Shown one piece after another: positions 12,701-23,604 of a stretch of DNA of 64,000 bases. Position numbers and translations under genes: made by a program. The notes beneath the pieces are model-generated. The model worked only from the letters and a program-made list of their open reading frames with translations, made no database searches and had not been told where the DNA came from. Source of the DNA: Dipylidium caninum (Eukaryota; Platyhelminthes; Cestoda; Cyclophyllidea; Dipylidiidae); the NCBI GenBank assembly GCA_017562135.1, contig QEYB01001046.1, positions 2,480,001-2,544,000 of the forward strand. Direction: 5' to 3'. The first letter of the stretch is position 1; the number at the start of each line of letters is the position of its first letter.

Positions 12701-15700
12701 TGCTCCGGTGCACGAACTTCTACAGATCTTTACACTCAGGACATAACTGCTCCTGCCACGAAGGGGCGGCGGTCACGCTTAAGTGGCATGGCCTGACACA
12801 GAATCTGCACGCGCCCCCCGTCCTCGGAGCGGCCTCTCAGCGGTCGCCGCGGCGGATCCTCTGCCGCATTCCGAGGCACCGGGGCCGATTTGTCAATTGG
12901 TCAAGGGATAAGTGGAACAGCCCTCGATGTAGTCGCGTTGCTAGCGTAAATGTTGACCAAATGTGTTTTATGTACTTGCCGTCTCTGTTACAGAAACGTT
13001 GTGTTGACTTTGCCATCAACGCGCACCCACTGTGTCGGTACATGCCGAAGAACAAACACTCCTGGAAATACCGGATTTGGCGACTGGTTGTGTCGACGCC
13101 GTTTGAGTACTACATCATGGTGATGATAGCGCTCAACACGCTCATCCTCATGATGAAAGTGAGTAATTTAATTGCGTTTCATCAAGTCTCTCGCAGTTCA
13201 TGCAGAAGCCATCACCGTCGGATGTTCTACTGGGGGGGGGGGGCGCTTTGATGTGATAATTAAAAACAGGCGTTTTTATACATTCATCCTCTCACCCTGC
13301 TACCACTGACAGTAGCAATCCCCAAAATATTAGACAATGAATGACTGTTAACAGGAAATGTAACGGCTGTAGCGGTAGGGAGGGCGGACAGGAGTCAGTG
13401 CGTCTGTCTCTGAGTCTCCTTCTTTTCCCGCCAGTATCATCGGCAGGAGCGGCGACCTTCTGTGGCCACAAATATTGACACGGCTCAGCAAAATTACCAC
13501 AACTACTGCAACACCCTCATATTCCTCAATTCCGCGTTCACCATCATGTTCTCCGTCGAGTGCGTCCTCAAAATCATGGCCTTCGGACCGAAGGTGGGCG
13601 CTGCTTTAAAACTAATTAACAACAACATTTATGCTTTTTTTCATAATTTTTCGGGACACTTTGTTTAAGTGATGTGCCGTAGTTCCCTTTGTCTCTCTAG
13701 CGCTATTTCCTTTTATAAGGTCTGCTCTATGAGTTATTTCGACCCGAACAAACACTTTTTACCGGGCCGACGCGTGGGAATTCGAGGTTGCAGCTTTTAT
13801 CCTTCGGATTTTTCCATTATTTAGTGCATAAATTAGGGGTGACGGCAAAGACTTTTCAGATTTGGCTAGGAATTTATGGCGGATCCCCAGTGGGTGTCGC
13901 GGTATTTTATGGCACACTGACGTGCCTTGCGTCATCAGCGCGCCGATTTGTCCGAGCGTCTTCAAATCGCCCTGCAGTGAGCGCCACCGGCCCACTGCGG
14001 AGGCGGGGGAAGTGGACATCTCGGGTCGGGCGAACGCCGACCGGCCGGATGCATCGCGTGGCAGGGGGAGTGGCAGGTCTCAGGCACTGGCTTCCCCCCG
14101 CCGCGGTGATGAGGCTCGATTTCGTGAAACTGGCAGTCGCCTCCATTGTTTCCGAGTTCTGGGCCATTGCTCTATTCACTCACCGAGTTAATCCACTTCC
14201 CACTGCTCTCCATTTCTGTGTTGCTTCTCTCCCCTGCCTCCAGTCTGGGAATATCAAAGCTGATAATGGCAAAGACTAAGACCTCTAACTTTCCATTACT
14301 GTTTTAGAACTACTTCCGTGACCGATGGAACATTTTTGACTTCATCACGGTGATAGGCAGCATCACCGACGTTCTAGTTTCTGAACTGCAGGTGAGACGA
14401 TTTTGAATTACCGTAAATTACGGGCTCCCAGGCCCTGGTGATCTCGCTGGTTGATGGATAATTTCATCCGCAGCAATCAGCATTTTTGAGTCTGGGATTT
14501 CTGCGTCTCTTCCGAGCGGCGCGTCTGATTAAACTTCTTCGACAAGGCTACACAGTTCGGATCCTGTTGTGGACCTTCATTCAGTCGGTGAAAGCGCTGC
14601 CTTACGTCTGCCTCCTCATTGTCATTTTATTTTTCATCTACTGCATCATCGGAATGCAGGCAAGTGAAATATGTTCTCCGACCTGTTAGGGCCCGAGTGG
14701 CACCGAAATAATGTCGTCTTTTCTGCAGGTGTTTGGCAACATTAAAAACGATCCAATGACGCAGATGAACAATCACAACAACTTCCAGACCTTCGGGAGC
14801 GGCATTCTACTTCTCTTCAGGCAAGGCGGCAATTTTCCTGGGCAGCCTCATGTACAGCGGGAAGTGGCCTGAAGTGGGGGCGTCAAACCGCTATTCCGTT
14901 AACGGAACACTAAACTCCCGGCTGCATCAGCAGGGGAGATTCGAGAAAATGCCCAGTTGTGTGCAGGATCTGCGCCATACCCACATTCGGATAGTTGAGC
15001 CTTGATTGCCGCATAGGGACCAGGGCGCGCGGCAGGCTGCTCGTCTCTCATGCAGGGATGCTGGGGGCATTTCAGAAGAAGAACCTGACGGTTCTCTTCT
15101 CTGCAGTCAGAGCATTTCTGGTAAACCGCCTTCACTTGTGTCTAACACTGTAACGTCAGAAGACGTCGGAGTAGCGCTCTTTGAGCTCCCGCCAATGCTA
15201 CTGACAAAAGCGGTGGAATGAGCTGGCGTGACAAAGGCCGGGCTCGAGCCAAACTTCACCCGGTTTCCTCGAACATTTCAGTGAGGCTTCCTCACGTTCA
15301 AACACCGGCACCCCCTCGTCCATCAGGGGACAAATGCTCGACTGTTCCAACTGCGAATATTCTCTCACACACATCATCCTCCACTGCGGCGTATTGACTC
15401 GCCTCAGTCGGTAGAGTAGTGGTTTACCAAGAACGAGGAGGAGGGAATGTGTTTAACCGATTTCGGTATTCTGACATGCTGGTCTACGCCCTGTTAGCGC
15501 TGTTGAGGAGGAGATTTACTGGCCCTCTTCCTTCCATAAACACACACCCCAGTAATCAGCCACAGAGTTGTGTACACGTGAGAAGATTTGAGGTTGCCTT
15601 ATGAATCTGCATCCATATTACCTATATTAAGGCTCAGATAGCGGATTTGGAAGAAAGTTTCTTGGGTGGCTATAAATTAACTAGATGTCAGGGTCGCAGG

Positions 15701-18700
15701 AAATAGTGCAAGAGTCCCTCGAATAGCAAGCATTCAGAGCTGCTCTTGCGCTGGCGAATACGTCGAATGGACAAGGCCGAGGGAATAGAATCCCTCCGCT
15801 GCGGTCAGATCATGGCAAGGTGGACAAGGAGGGAAGTGAGGAGAGCTTTTGCTTCTTAACTGGCAGATGCGCAACTGGCGAGAATTGGCAGGAAGTGATG
15901 CTGGACTGCGACGCGGGACGAGAGTGCGAGGGCTCGGGCACTTCGTGCGGCAGCAAGACGACCTACCTTTACTTCGTCACCTTCATTTTTCTCTCCACAT
16001 TCCTCATGCTGAACCTTTTCGTGGCTGTCATCATGGACAACTTTGACTACCTCACTCGCGACTCCTCCATCCTCGGACCCCATCACCTCGACGAGTACGT
16101 TCGCGTCTGGGCCGAGTACGACCCCACCGCTAGGTAGGTGGCTCTTTCGTCGGTCTTGCTTAATTTCCCATCATACAACCACGAAATGTGTAGCAACCCC
16201 TTGGAAGACGACAAATATATCCTCATTTGGACGTTGCCGCTTGCGGGGAACGTGATGGGGATCCCCTCCTTAAACCGTTGGGTGAGGAAGGCAGGTGACC
16301 GGACTCGGGATTGTCGGCTGGATGCGGGGGGAATGCAATGGTGGCACCCCTTGTTGAATCGAAAAGGTCTGTGGGGAACTATCACGGCTAACTGGTTTGA
16401 ATTGTCCTTTTGCTTGTTTACCTGTCTCAGGGTTTTATTCCTGACTGATACGCCAAATGGATGAGATGCGGAAAAACTTGGTAATAGCGAACTTTGTAAA
16501 ACGTCTAACTTGGAATAAAAATTGTTCTTTCGTTGACTCGGCCACGTGGCATGGTGTCGGAATTGGGCGAGTCGCAACGAGTGGGGCGCGGGCGGTTGTG
16601 CGAGTTGTTCCCCGAAGTCGTCCTTCTGTTTGCGCCTTAAGTAAAAGAACATTTTGGTTTTGTGCTTTTGCAGAGGCCGCATACATCACAGTGACATGTA
16701 CGAGATGCTGCGAAACATGGAACCGCCGGTGGGCTTTGGGAAGAAGTGCCCTTACCGTTTGGCCTACAGGGTAATTTCCTTTCGAAATTTGGCCAAAACG
16801 ACCTCTTGTCGAGTCGTACTATGCTCACCTTATGCGGCATTCGCTTGGTCCCAGAAACTGATCCGCATGAACATGCCGGTCGACGACAACGGGACGGTGC
16901 ACTTCACGACCACGCTTTTCGCGCTGATCCGCGAGTCGCTGGGCATCAAAATGGGGCCAGCCGAGGTCATGGATCAGCGCGACAACGAATTGCGCTACAG
17001 TCTGCTCAAACTTTGGCCTGTCCAAGCCAAACGCATGATAAACATCCTGGTGCCGCCAGACTCGGGTCAGTCTTCTTAATTACCCCCTAGACAAACACAG
17101 TCACGCATTTCGGTTAGGATCAAGTCGCCTTGCCAAGAGGGGACAGGACCAAGGCGAGTCCTGGGTTAATTGGCCACTGAACGGAAGTAGTTAGGCCTTC
17201 CCTCACATGACACGCTGTCTGTGGATCGTTTCGCTCTACTTTTCAACTCTATTGCCACCCTTGACTTAAACCACACCCACTCAGACTGCTGACCGGCGTT
17301 GAGCGTTTCGGCCAACTGGTCATTCACCCGTTTTCTGGCCGAAATTGCCGTAGACCGGTTCTCTCTGGGCGAACTTTTCTGTGTAACTGTGGTCTCCAAG
17401 TGGTCCTCGTGTGGCACTGACAAATTGTGGCGCACTTATGGCCTCTCTAATGTTTCTAGCATTGCTTAGCGAAAAAAACACTTCTGTCGGGCTTACTATT
17501 AAATTTTTAAATCCCACAATACCCTCATTTACTCCACGGTGCCTTGCATCTGATAGAACTTGTCTACGAAAAGATGACAGTCGGGAAGATTTACGCGGGG
17601 ATGCTGATTCTCGAAAACCACCGGCTCGCGAAACAGCCCCAGGGGAAGGATCAGTCGGTGAGTTGCCCCGCTGCATCGCCGGGGCAGGCGTCCAACCGCG
17701 CCGCGGCATCCCACGCGGCCCCTCTAAGGGCAGATTTTAGAGCAGAGTGGTCGCCCACTTTCCCACTCATTCATGCTTACCACTGAGGCAATTAAAACTA
17801 AGTGTAAGGCTCTTGCCGCAGCCAGCGGCATCGGCCACTTGCTGATATAACTTAATGGTGTAACTGTTTAAACTGCTTAAAGCACTAAAAAATTTGGCAT
17901 CATTGCAGCTGTCACCTGTGAGCGATTCATCCTCAAGCGGATCAAAGGTAGTCTTTCCCCCTCGGCAATACTTACCTAACACCTCACCAACACCACCGCT
18001 GATATTATTGCTGCTTCTTCTGCCACCTCTACTGAAACCCTGTTTGTGGATTGGGCATGCGAAATCTCCCACTCCTCTTATCCCCCGGCAGCTACTAATT
18101 TATTTGCGACTCTGGTGCACTGTTGCATGCCTACTTAACAGTCCTGCTGCCCCCACCCCCGGTATTATCCCACCCTCGTACTAATCCGACCCGTGTGTGG
18201 CTGCGTGTCCTCGGTGTGCCTGATGACCTCTCCTCTCTTTGCCCACACGCACAGACGCCGGATTTGCGGACAGAGGGCCGAGCCGACCTCCGACGGAAGC
18301 GCCTTCTTACGAAACTGCAGGTTCGATAAGTAGGCAAATAGGATAGACGTGGAGAGAGGAGAAGAAAAGAGAGCATCCTTAGGCGTCTGGTCCGCCTTGT
18401 GCGTGTTTGTGTTCTCGTCACTGTCCCCGTGACGTGCTTGTGCCTCCGATTCGTTAGTTTAATGACCCAAAGAGAGCATGCCATACGTCATAGTGACGGG
18501 ATTTACCTCCTCCTAGCAGCACAACACTTCCTCTCTGAGCATAATGTTATTTCGCCTCTTCCACTGTACAGAAGTCGGCTGACCTGTTGGCTCGATTTTT
18601 CGGCGCCGTCACCCACAATGTCCACCGTTCAGCGAGGAACTCGGAGACTGAAGACGACTCTGCTCAGTAAGTTTAAATACCCCGCATTCCCCCTTCCATT

Positions 18701-20976
18701 CACGACATGTGACGAGATAAGAGAAAGCACTTTTTGCTTGCCTTTCAGCACCGGAGGACGCTGGAAATCACCTACCAAAACTGTCAACAAACGCCCCTCA
18801 AAGGTACGCGACTTGTATCCGGTCTTATTCTTCCACGTTAGTCCACATTTTCATTCAGCAGGGGATTACGATGGCCTTAAGAGTTCACTGCCCGATTAGC
18901 CCTCATTTCTGAATTGCAGCCTTTACTATTTCGTAGGCAAAGTTGCGAAGTCATTTTCGGGCAACCACCTCACCCATTTCGCGTGAACATGGGTAGGGTT
19001 ATTATGGGTCTCGCATTGTTATCAAAGAAAGTTTCCCAAACTCTTAGTTTATTCGCCATTTTAAGAGAAGACACTTCCAAAAACAAGTGGCCCTTTTATC
19101 AGTTGACACTGTCATTACAGGTGCTACCGCACCAAATGGACTGCTGGCAAATGAAATTGGCAGAGGGAGTGGAATATTTGGTAAATGAATGAGATAATTT
19201 TTCACCCAACCTTATTCCGACTCAAGTACAAATTATTCTGTGTGTAAGTAAAAAAGGATTGGACGAGGTTTTATGGGAGCCTTGGCGCTGTCGATCCGGT
19301 TGAGGTTTGTTAGTTAACCGACACTGCGCCCATAGAGGTGTCCTGTTTCGGACACGGACGGTTGGTCGTCTTAGATTACGAGATGCCAGGGAAATGTAAT
19401 CGAGGCTGGACAGGGCTGCGGGCCGAGGCACGCACCTCCTTCTGGCGTAAGGGCTTAAGAACAACTGGCAGTCAGCAATGATGCTACTCGTCAGCGCGCC
19501 GTAGTGTAACGTGGCTTCTTGACCGGGCTTTAGAACCCTCCGACAAGCAATAATACAGCAAAGAGTCAGGAACAGAAGCAGTTGTCGCAAGTGAGTAAGA
19601 CACCGCAACAAATTGCGGTTAATGCGGCTGAAGAGATGGAAAGAGCGCTTTCGCGCAGCAGCGACCTATCCTCAATTGAGGAGGAGGATGAGGTGGCGGC
19701 AACACTTTCGGTGATCCAAGAGCCCGTGGAACCCGTAAGAAGCGTGCCAAGCTGTCGCCTCGCTAGTCGCCCCATCGCAACGTATCCGCACGCCGCAGAG
19801 ACTTGGGAGCGTGGCGGCGCCGTTTTGGACGAACAAGCACTCGCGCCCCGTACACGATTGTACCCAGCGCAACCGCAGCAACACCCGTTCCAACAGTGCC
19901 GCTGTCCTCCCGCTGTCTACTACGGCGTGGTCGCCTCGGGGGAGAAGCGACCCCACGAAATGTCGGAGAGCATATCCCTCGGCCCCCTCGGTCTGCAGAA
20001 GCCTCTCTGCCGTGATGAGGGCGGTGGCAGAAGCCCACTTCAACCGCCTGCGCCAAAACGAATCATTCTCTCGGATTTCAGCAGTGGAGGTAATCCAAAT
20101 TCGGTACACATTTTAAGTTAGCCCTGTGGCCTTTAACTCTATATTCTTTCGTCAGGTTCTCTACCACAAGCCCAACCGCAGAAGCACCTCTCGTTGGCAT
20201 GGCAACCAAATCCCGTTAGGTGTCACCCGACCTCCCGCATCTCCAATCTCGACAACCCTGCTCGATATTTCTCGCCCCGATTTTTCAGCAAGCACCACCT
20301 AATTACCACCTCCACTGGTGCCTTCCGCGCCCCCATCAACGAAGGTATTGAAGAATATGGGCCATCGGAATCTTCCCTTCTCCGTACGAAATTTCCGCGC
20401 GGTGCTTCAACCGAGACGCCACCGTCACTAGTGACGTCGAGGCAAAACACACAAGTCTACAGCCCACGAGCTCCTCTCGGCGGAGATGGTTGTATTTCAA
20501 CCTCGAGTCGACCACTCTACATTAACTTCCCCAAGCTCGAGCGATCTCCTACCGGTTCGGATGAGATTACTGAGGTCCCTTTGGCGGATACAGAGATGAT
20601 TTCTCGGGAGTCTATTTCGCCTCGAACCTCGGCTTTCCAAGCGCAAAAGCCACAGTGGAACAGGCTTCAATCACCTCGCCAAACACTAGGGGATTCAATG
20701 GGATACGTAGAAGGAGACCCTTCAAATGTTTACACCCCCCCACCTCCGTTGCCACCGCCTCCGGTAATAAACCGGTCATTAGATTCGATTCCCCTCCGAA
20801 CGAGAGCTGCCGTCCACCACCGCTACCATCCCTTCCCTCATCAGCAGCAAATGCTCGATGAGACAAGTAGACTCGGTCTTTTAAGTCCCCTCCACCCACA
20901 GCACCACCGCCACCAAGGCGACCACCCCCACAGCCACGAGTACAACCTCCCGCACCAGCAACACCACCTCTCCTAG
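584..20976 (+). CDS. Cav2: voltage-gated calcium channel alpha-1 subunit, Cav2 type (partial, 5' end outside window)
   Basis: Pore-forming subunit of a high-voltage-activated presynaptic-type Ca2+ channel in the plasma membrane. Exons read: 584-715 (disrupted), 2491-2603, 2735-2847, 2968-3099, 4006-4078, 4450-4570, 5497-5597, 6409-6551, 6848-6881, 6924-6933, 7017-7143, 8806-8995, 9381-9487, 10420-10513, 11424-11584, 11730-11870, 11978-12179, 12994-13158, 13435-13593, 14308-14391, 14474-14659, 14729-14820, 15867-16133, 16674-16770, 16855-17065, 17557-17657, 17909-17947, 18255-18320, 18572-18666, 18749-18803, 19564-20089, 20156-20976. Apart from the first, all junctions keep phase. About 1,650 codons. 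Repeats II, III and IV each carry the filter glutamate (TGEDW, TGEGW, TGENW). The wording of S4-S6 and of the loop before IIIS1 (LPYSSMFIF) is Cav2-like rather than L-type. Problems: frame breaks in the IIS1 exon and a TGA at 4564-4566. It may be a functional gene with sequence errors or a decaying copy; the otherwise clean exons favour the former. Confidence 0.93.
2491..5597 (+). other. Cav2 repeat II S2-S6 exons
   Basis: Six exons encode IIS2 ([20 protein letters not shown]), S3, the Arg-rich S4 ([18 protein letters not shown]), S5 ([19 protein letters not shown]), the pore with TGEDWNSVM and S6 ([19 protein letters not shown]). Exon 4450-4570 ends in TGA-AAT-T where the family has Gly-Asn-Tyr (GGA), so codon 4564-4566 is an in-frame stop just before S6. 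Every other junction here (2603/2735, 2847/2968, 3099/4006, 4078/4450, 4570/5497) is phase-consistent with consensus GT-AG sites. Confidence 0.9.
6409..7143 (+). other. Cav2 II-III cytoplasmic linker exons, with possible 10-base micro-exon
   Basis: Exon 6409-6551 reads [20 protein letters not shown] and on to [14 protein letters not shown]. Exon 6848-6881 follows in phase ([12 protein letters not shown]). Exon 7017-7143 ends with the conserved segment before IIIS1 ([17 protein letters not shown]). The phases of 6881 (0) and 7017 (needs one base) only fit if a short exon intervenes. A 10-base one, GAGTCGGCAA at 6924-6933, is flanked by ttttgag and gtaagt. The linker is far shorter than the vertebrate Cav2 II-III loop, so a syntaxin-binding synprint region is not evident. 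Confidence 0.7.
8806..12179 (+). other. Cav2 repeat III exons
   Basis: Exons 8806-8995 (IIIS1-S2, ends EMVLK), 9381-9487 (S2-S3, [19 protein letters not shown]), 10420-10513 (S4, [19 protein letters not shown]), 11424-11584 (S5), 11730-11870 (pore with TGEGWP, glutamate in the filter) and 11978-12179 (S6, [17 protein letters not shown]). All junction phases match. The S4 carries the regular Arg/Lys-every-third pattern expected of a working voltage sensor. The 1.7-kb intron 7144-8805 before this block and the intron 9488-10419 hold no convincing exon. Confidence 0.95.
13232..13243 (+). repeat. G12 homopolymer in Cav2 intron
   Basis: Twelve consecutive G residues in the intron after exon 12994-13158. 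A similar C12 run is at 22275-22286. These are the sort of tracts where length is unreliable in assembled sequence. Confidence 0.9.
15387..15460 (+). repeat. possible tRNA-like (SINE-type) fragment in Cav2 intron
   Basis: Within the intron 14821-15866 the stretch around 15398-15420 (cctcagtcggtagagtagtgg) closely resembles the D-arm/A-box of a tRNA. No matching acceptor stem or clear B-box (GGTTCRANNCC) follows at the right distance, so it is not a working tRNA gene. A decayed tRNA-derived short interspersed element is possible; chance resemblance is also possible. Confidence 0.25.
16674..20976 (+). other. Cav2 C-terminal exons: EF-hand-like, IQ motif and long low-complexity tail
   Basis: Exons 16674-16770 and 16855-17065 encode the EF-hand/pre-IQ region ([34 protein letters not shown]). 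Exon 17557-17657 holds the IQ calmodulin site ([20 protein letters not shown]). Later exons, placed by phase and splice sites rather than homology, encode a Ser/Pro/Glu-rich tail. The last exon (20156-20976) includes a run of prolines (PPPPLPPPP, about 20.74 kb) and a His/Gln-rich end finishing HQQHHLS-stop. The short C-terminal PDZ ligand usual on invertebrate Cav2 long isoforms is not present in this reading. Confidence 0.8.
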
Positions 20977-22042
20977 GGGCTTCCGTCAGCGCGAAGGTTG
21001 ATGAATGGATGGGTGTATTTATGTAAAGCCTAACCCCTCCCCCGTTTGTTCTTTTTGCGGCTCAGCCCTTGTGAGGACCAATGGACTCCGTTGGACCAAA
21101 CATCCGTGATAAAAAATGTACCAGCACCACTCGTCTTCGGGTCCTCCACTTCCACCCCGTTGTGTAAGGCGAGGGAAAACAGTCGTAGAGTCAACTACAG
21201 CGCGAAATGTGTTCTCCGCTAGGTAAGAAGTGGTCACACCCATGGCTAAGTATGTGAGGCATTCATTCACAACACGAAACGCGGTGGCGCCTGTGGTTGT
21301 GAGTAATTTTGGGAATCAAATCAAATTAAAGTGTCTTCCTGTTATCAACTTGTGAATGTGTACTTAGGATGCAGCATTTAAAGCCGGTGGAAGATTTTTC
21401 GTGAGGCCACATGCGTCGTCCGAAAGCGCCTGTGATGGCAGAGGAGCGGCACTTGGCGCGGCCGATGTGGACGGAGCGGCGGAAGTAACTCCGAGCTGAA
21501 TACTGCGTCGACATAACGCTGAACCGGTGTGACAGTCCTCCTGATGGACGCTCTCGCCTTTAATTCCCTCCGACAGTTATTTGCTTGTCGGGAGTTAATT
21601 TACGCTCTCACTAAGGGAGTGTTGACAAGGTGTTTATTCCAACCATTTAAGCGCCGAAACCTGACCAAAAACGCTGAATGGATAGTGATGCCCAGCACTG
21701 AACAAACACGATAAGAGCCTTTTGGTCGTCAGTGTTGTTGCGATTTATCACCCCTCCGTGTTCCGATCAGCCCGTCTCGAGGTGGCGTCCCACAAAGTGC
21801 TCGTAGGCGTGTTTTGGATTGACGAAGTAAAAACCAGAGCTCTGAAGGGGTATTTACCTTATTAGACTGTTTTTTACTAATTTCGCAACTGCGTAAACCC
21901 TCTCGTCATGCCAAATGCTTGAGACGTCACCTTTATCTTTGAGAACTCTAGACTCACCACCACTAGGAATAAGAAGCCTCTCTTTCTGAGCGCAACCAGC
22001 ACCGCCTTGGAAAACCATCTCCAACAAGTAGAAATTAATGTA
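20977..22042 (+). other. Cav2 3' flank / convergent intergenic region
   Basis: This region follows the Cav2 stop (20974-20976). No open frame here looks like a gene. It should contain the 3' UTR; the first plausible poly(A) hexamer is ATTAAA at 21325-21330. The next coding-like sequence is on the opposite strand, so the two genes converge. Confidence 0.5.
21325..21330 (+). terminator. candidate poly(A) signal (ATTAAA) for Cav2
   Basis: ATTAAA about 350 bases past the stop codon, followed by GT-rich sequence (gtgtcttcctgtt, gtgaatgtgtac). It is the common variant of AATAAA; no closer canonical signal was seen. Confidence 0.3.
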
Positions 22043-22185
22043 TCAAAAGTCTTCCCTTTGTGTGATGATACGATTAATTATCAGCTTTAGGAAAGCGAAT
22101 ACGGTCGTGAGCATGGTCGAGAGTAAGGCTGATTCGTAGAAGTACTGGAAGGGTGTGATGTGATAAGGAAAGGAGAGGTTTCCAC

Positions 22186-23604
22186 CTACTTCGCCATTTC
22201 TTCCAATTTTCTCATGATATCCGCTGGTGGTCCTTGAGGTACGGGTCCTTGGCGCCATTTGATGGCCTCTCGGACCCCCCCCCCCCGGAAGGTGCAGTAA
22301 GTCACGCCGTTATGAAGACAAGCTTGTTGTCCAGATGCAGATATTCCGAGAATCTGCAGTTACGAACAGAGGAGGGTTGGCAGGGCAGGAAACTCAAATG
22401 CAGAGGCCGGAGATAAACAACCATTGAAGGAGCAGACATAAAGACCGAGACGCCCGAGCGGCTGCTTACGGATGGCGTGGCTGTCCAGCTGCTCCCATAG
22501 CCACCAGCTTCCGCGCCTCCCATGGTGCGCTTCGTGTCTGTTCATAGCAGAGCTTTGGGGGAAAGGGGGATTAGAGGCTCCGAGAATTTATACAGCCGGC
22601 AGTGACACCGAAACTAGCAACTTTGTATCCCCAAAGATGCTTTTGACCTCTGATTGCGGGGACCGCATCTCCAACTTTGGTACAATCTACTACCCATGAA
22701 CGATTGACTGCCGCCCTCCGGCAACTTTCTCTTCCTTCGCAACCGATATTTATTTGACTAGGAGCGCATAATTCGAGAACATTGCACGTGCCTAGCGAAA
22801 AACGTAAGGTCCCAATGTGGTTCAGGTCAGAGATTACTTTCGTTCCAACCGGAAAACGAGAGCCGACGACGCTGTGTACGTCAAGACAAGGATCTTGGGA
22901 ATTGACAAAACAAACTTACGTTAACTGCCGAGTGGAATGGTCACCTGATCTCAGCATGATTTCTGGGCGTACACCCTCAAAAATGACTTTGGTGTAGCGG
23001 GCACAATTCCCCTTCCCGAGTTGGCACAAGGAAAGAAGTGAACTATGACACGAACATTCACTTCCGTTAATCAGTGTCTCAGCCTAATGCCATGCGCTAC
23101 GAGATACACAGATAGAAGGATAGGTCAGAGTAGACTCGTCTTCGTTTCTTTGTGCTCGTTTCCCCAGTTTCTTCATCTCTTCATTGAAGCATCTACCGAA
23201 ATGAAGAAATTTAGTTAATCCTCATGTCTACACAGGTGTAGCGTCATCAAAAATTAACTCCGACAGGTTTACTGTTACAGTAGGCAAGAAGACATCGAAA
23301 GTGAATTATCCCTGCATCCCAGTTCAGCTTGGAACATCAGCCCCTGGATTGATTCCCTGAAAAGCTTGAAGTTGTCCTACCTTCTTTTAATGGTGCCTTT
23401 AAGTGGACCGAGAAAGCATTTATGTAAAAAATGCTCCCTACGGACCTTTTCCAAAACTGTGAGAACCCAAAATTGACGACTTGAGGAGTCCAGTTCCAGG
23501 TAAAGAAGCTCCCATAAAAAAAATTTGGCTCTCCGTCCCCATGAATGACGGATGAAAAATGCTACAAGGCAATAAGGGTTTTGTCGACAGACTGGAAAAT
23601 GCAT
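22186..23604 (-). CDS. unrecognised multi-exon gene (tentative model)
   Basis: I do not recognise this protein. Reading down the minus strand, coding-like segments with usable splice sites are: up to 23604 ending near 23391 (EKVRREHFLHKCFLGPLKG, donor gtagga); about 23289-23366 (ESIQGLMFQAELGCRDNS); 23108-23192 (CFNEEMKKLGKRAQRNEDES); 22920-23011 (KVIFEGVRPEIMLRSGDHST); an open frame from 22871 downward beginning VVGSRFPVGTK; 22470 to about 22540 (donor gtaagc); and an exon starting at 22353. Many junctions keep phase, which argues for a real gene. Two models remain near the end: one closes at 22186-22188 (VREAIKWRQGPVPQGPPADI), another runs on to about 22043. The first needs an implausibly short 24-base intron near 23370. 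A G12 tract (22275-22286) lies in the last exon and may hide a frame error. It converges on Cav2 and is divergent from LETM1. Confidence 0.38.

Larger units (their letters stand above)
12994..16133 (+). other. Cav2 repeat IV exons with two GC-AG introns
   Basis: Exons 12994-13158 (IVS1), 13435-13593 (S2), 14308-14391 (S3), 14474-14659 (S4-S5, [20 protein letters not shown]), 14729-14820 (VFGNIKND to ILLLF) and 15867-16133 (filter [11 protein letters not shown]6 [20 protein letters not shown], then [20 protein letters not shown]). The donors after 14659 (CAG|gcaagt) and after 14820 (CAG|gcaagg) are GC rather than GT. Both junctions restore the conserved protein exactly, so the GC donors are real features of the gene or of its present sequence. 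Confidence 0.93.

Noticed and set aside
13788..14279. 163-codon plus-strand open frame with a hydrophobic start
   Set aside because: Sits between Cav2 exons 13435-13593 and 14308-14391, whose junction is phase-consistent without it; no homology.
16083..16682. 199-codon minus-strand open frame
   Set aside because: Antisense to Cav2 exon 15867-16133 and its following intron; a shadow of coding sequence.
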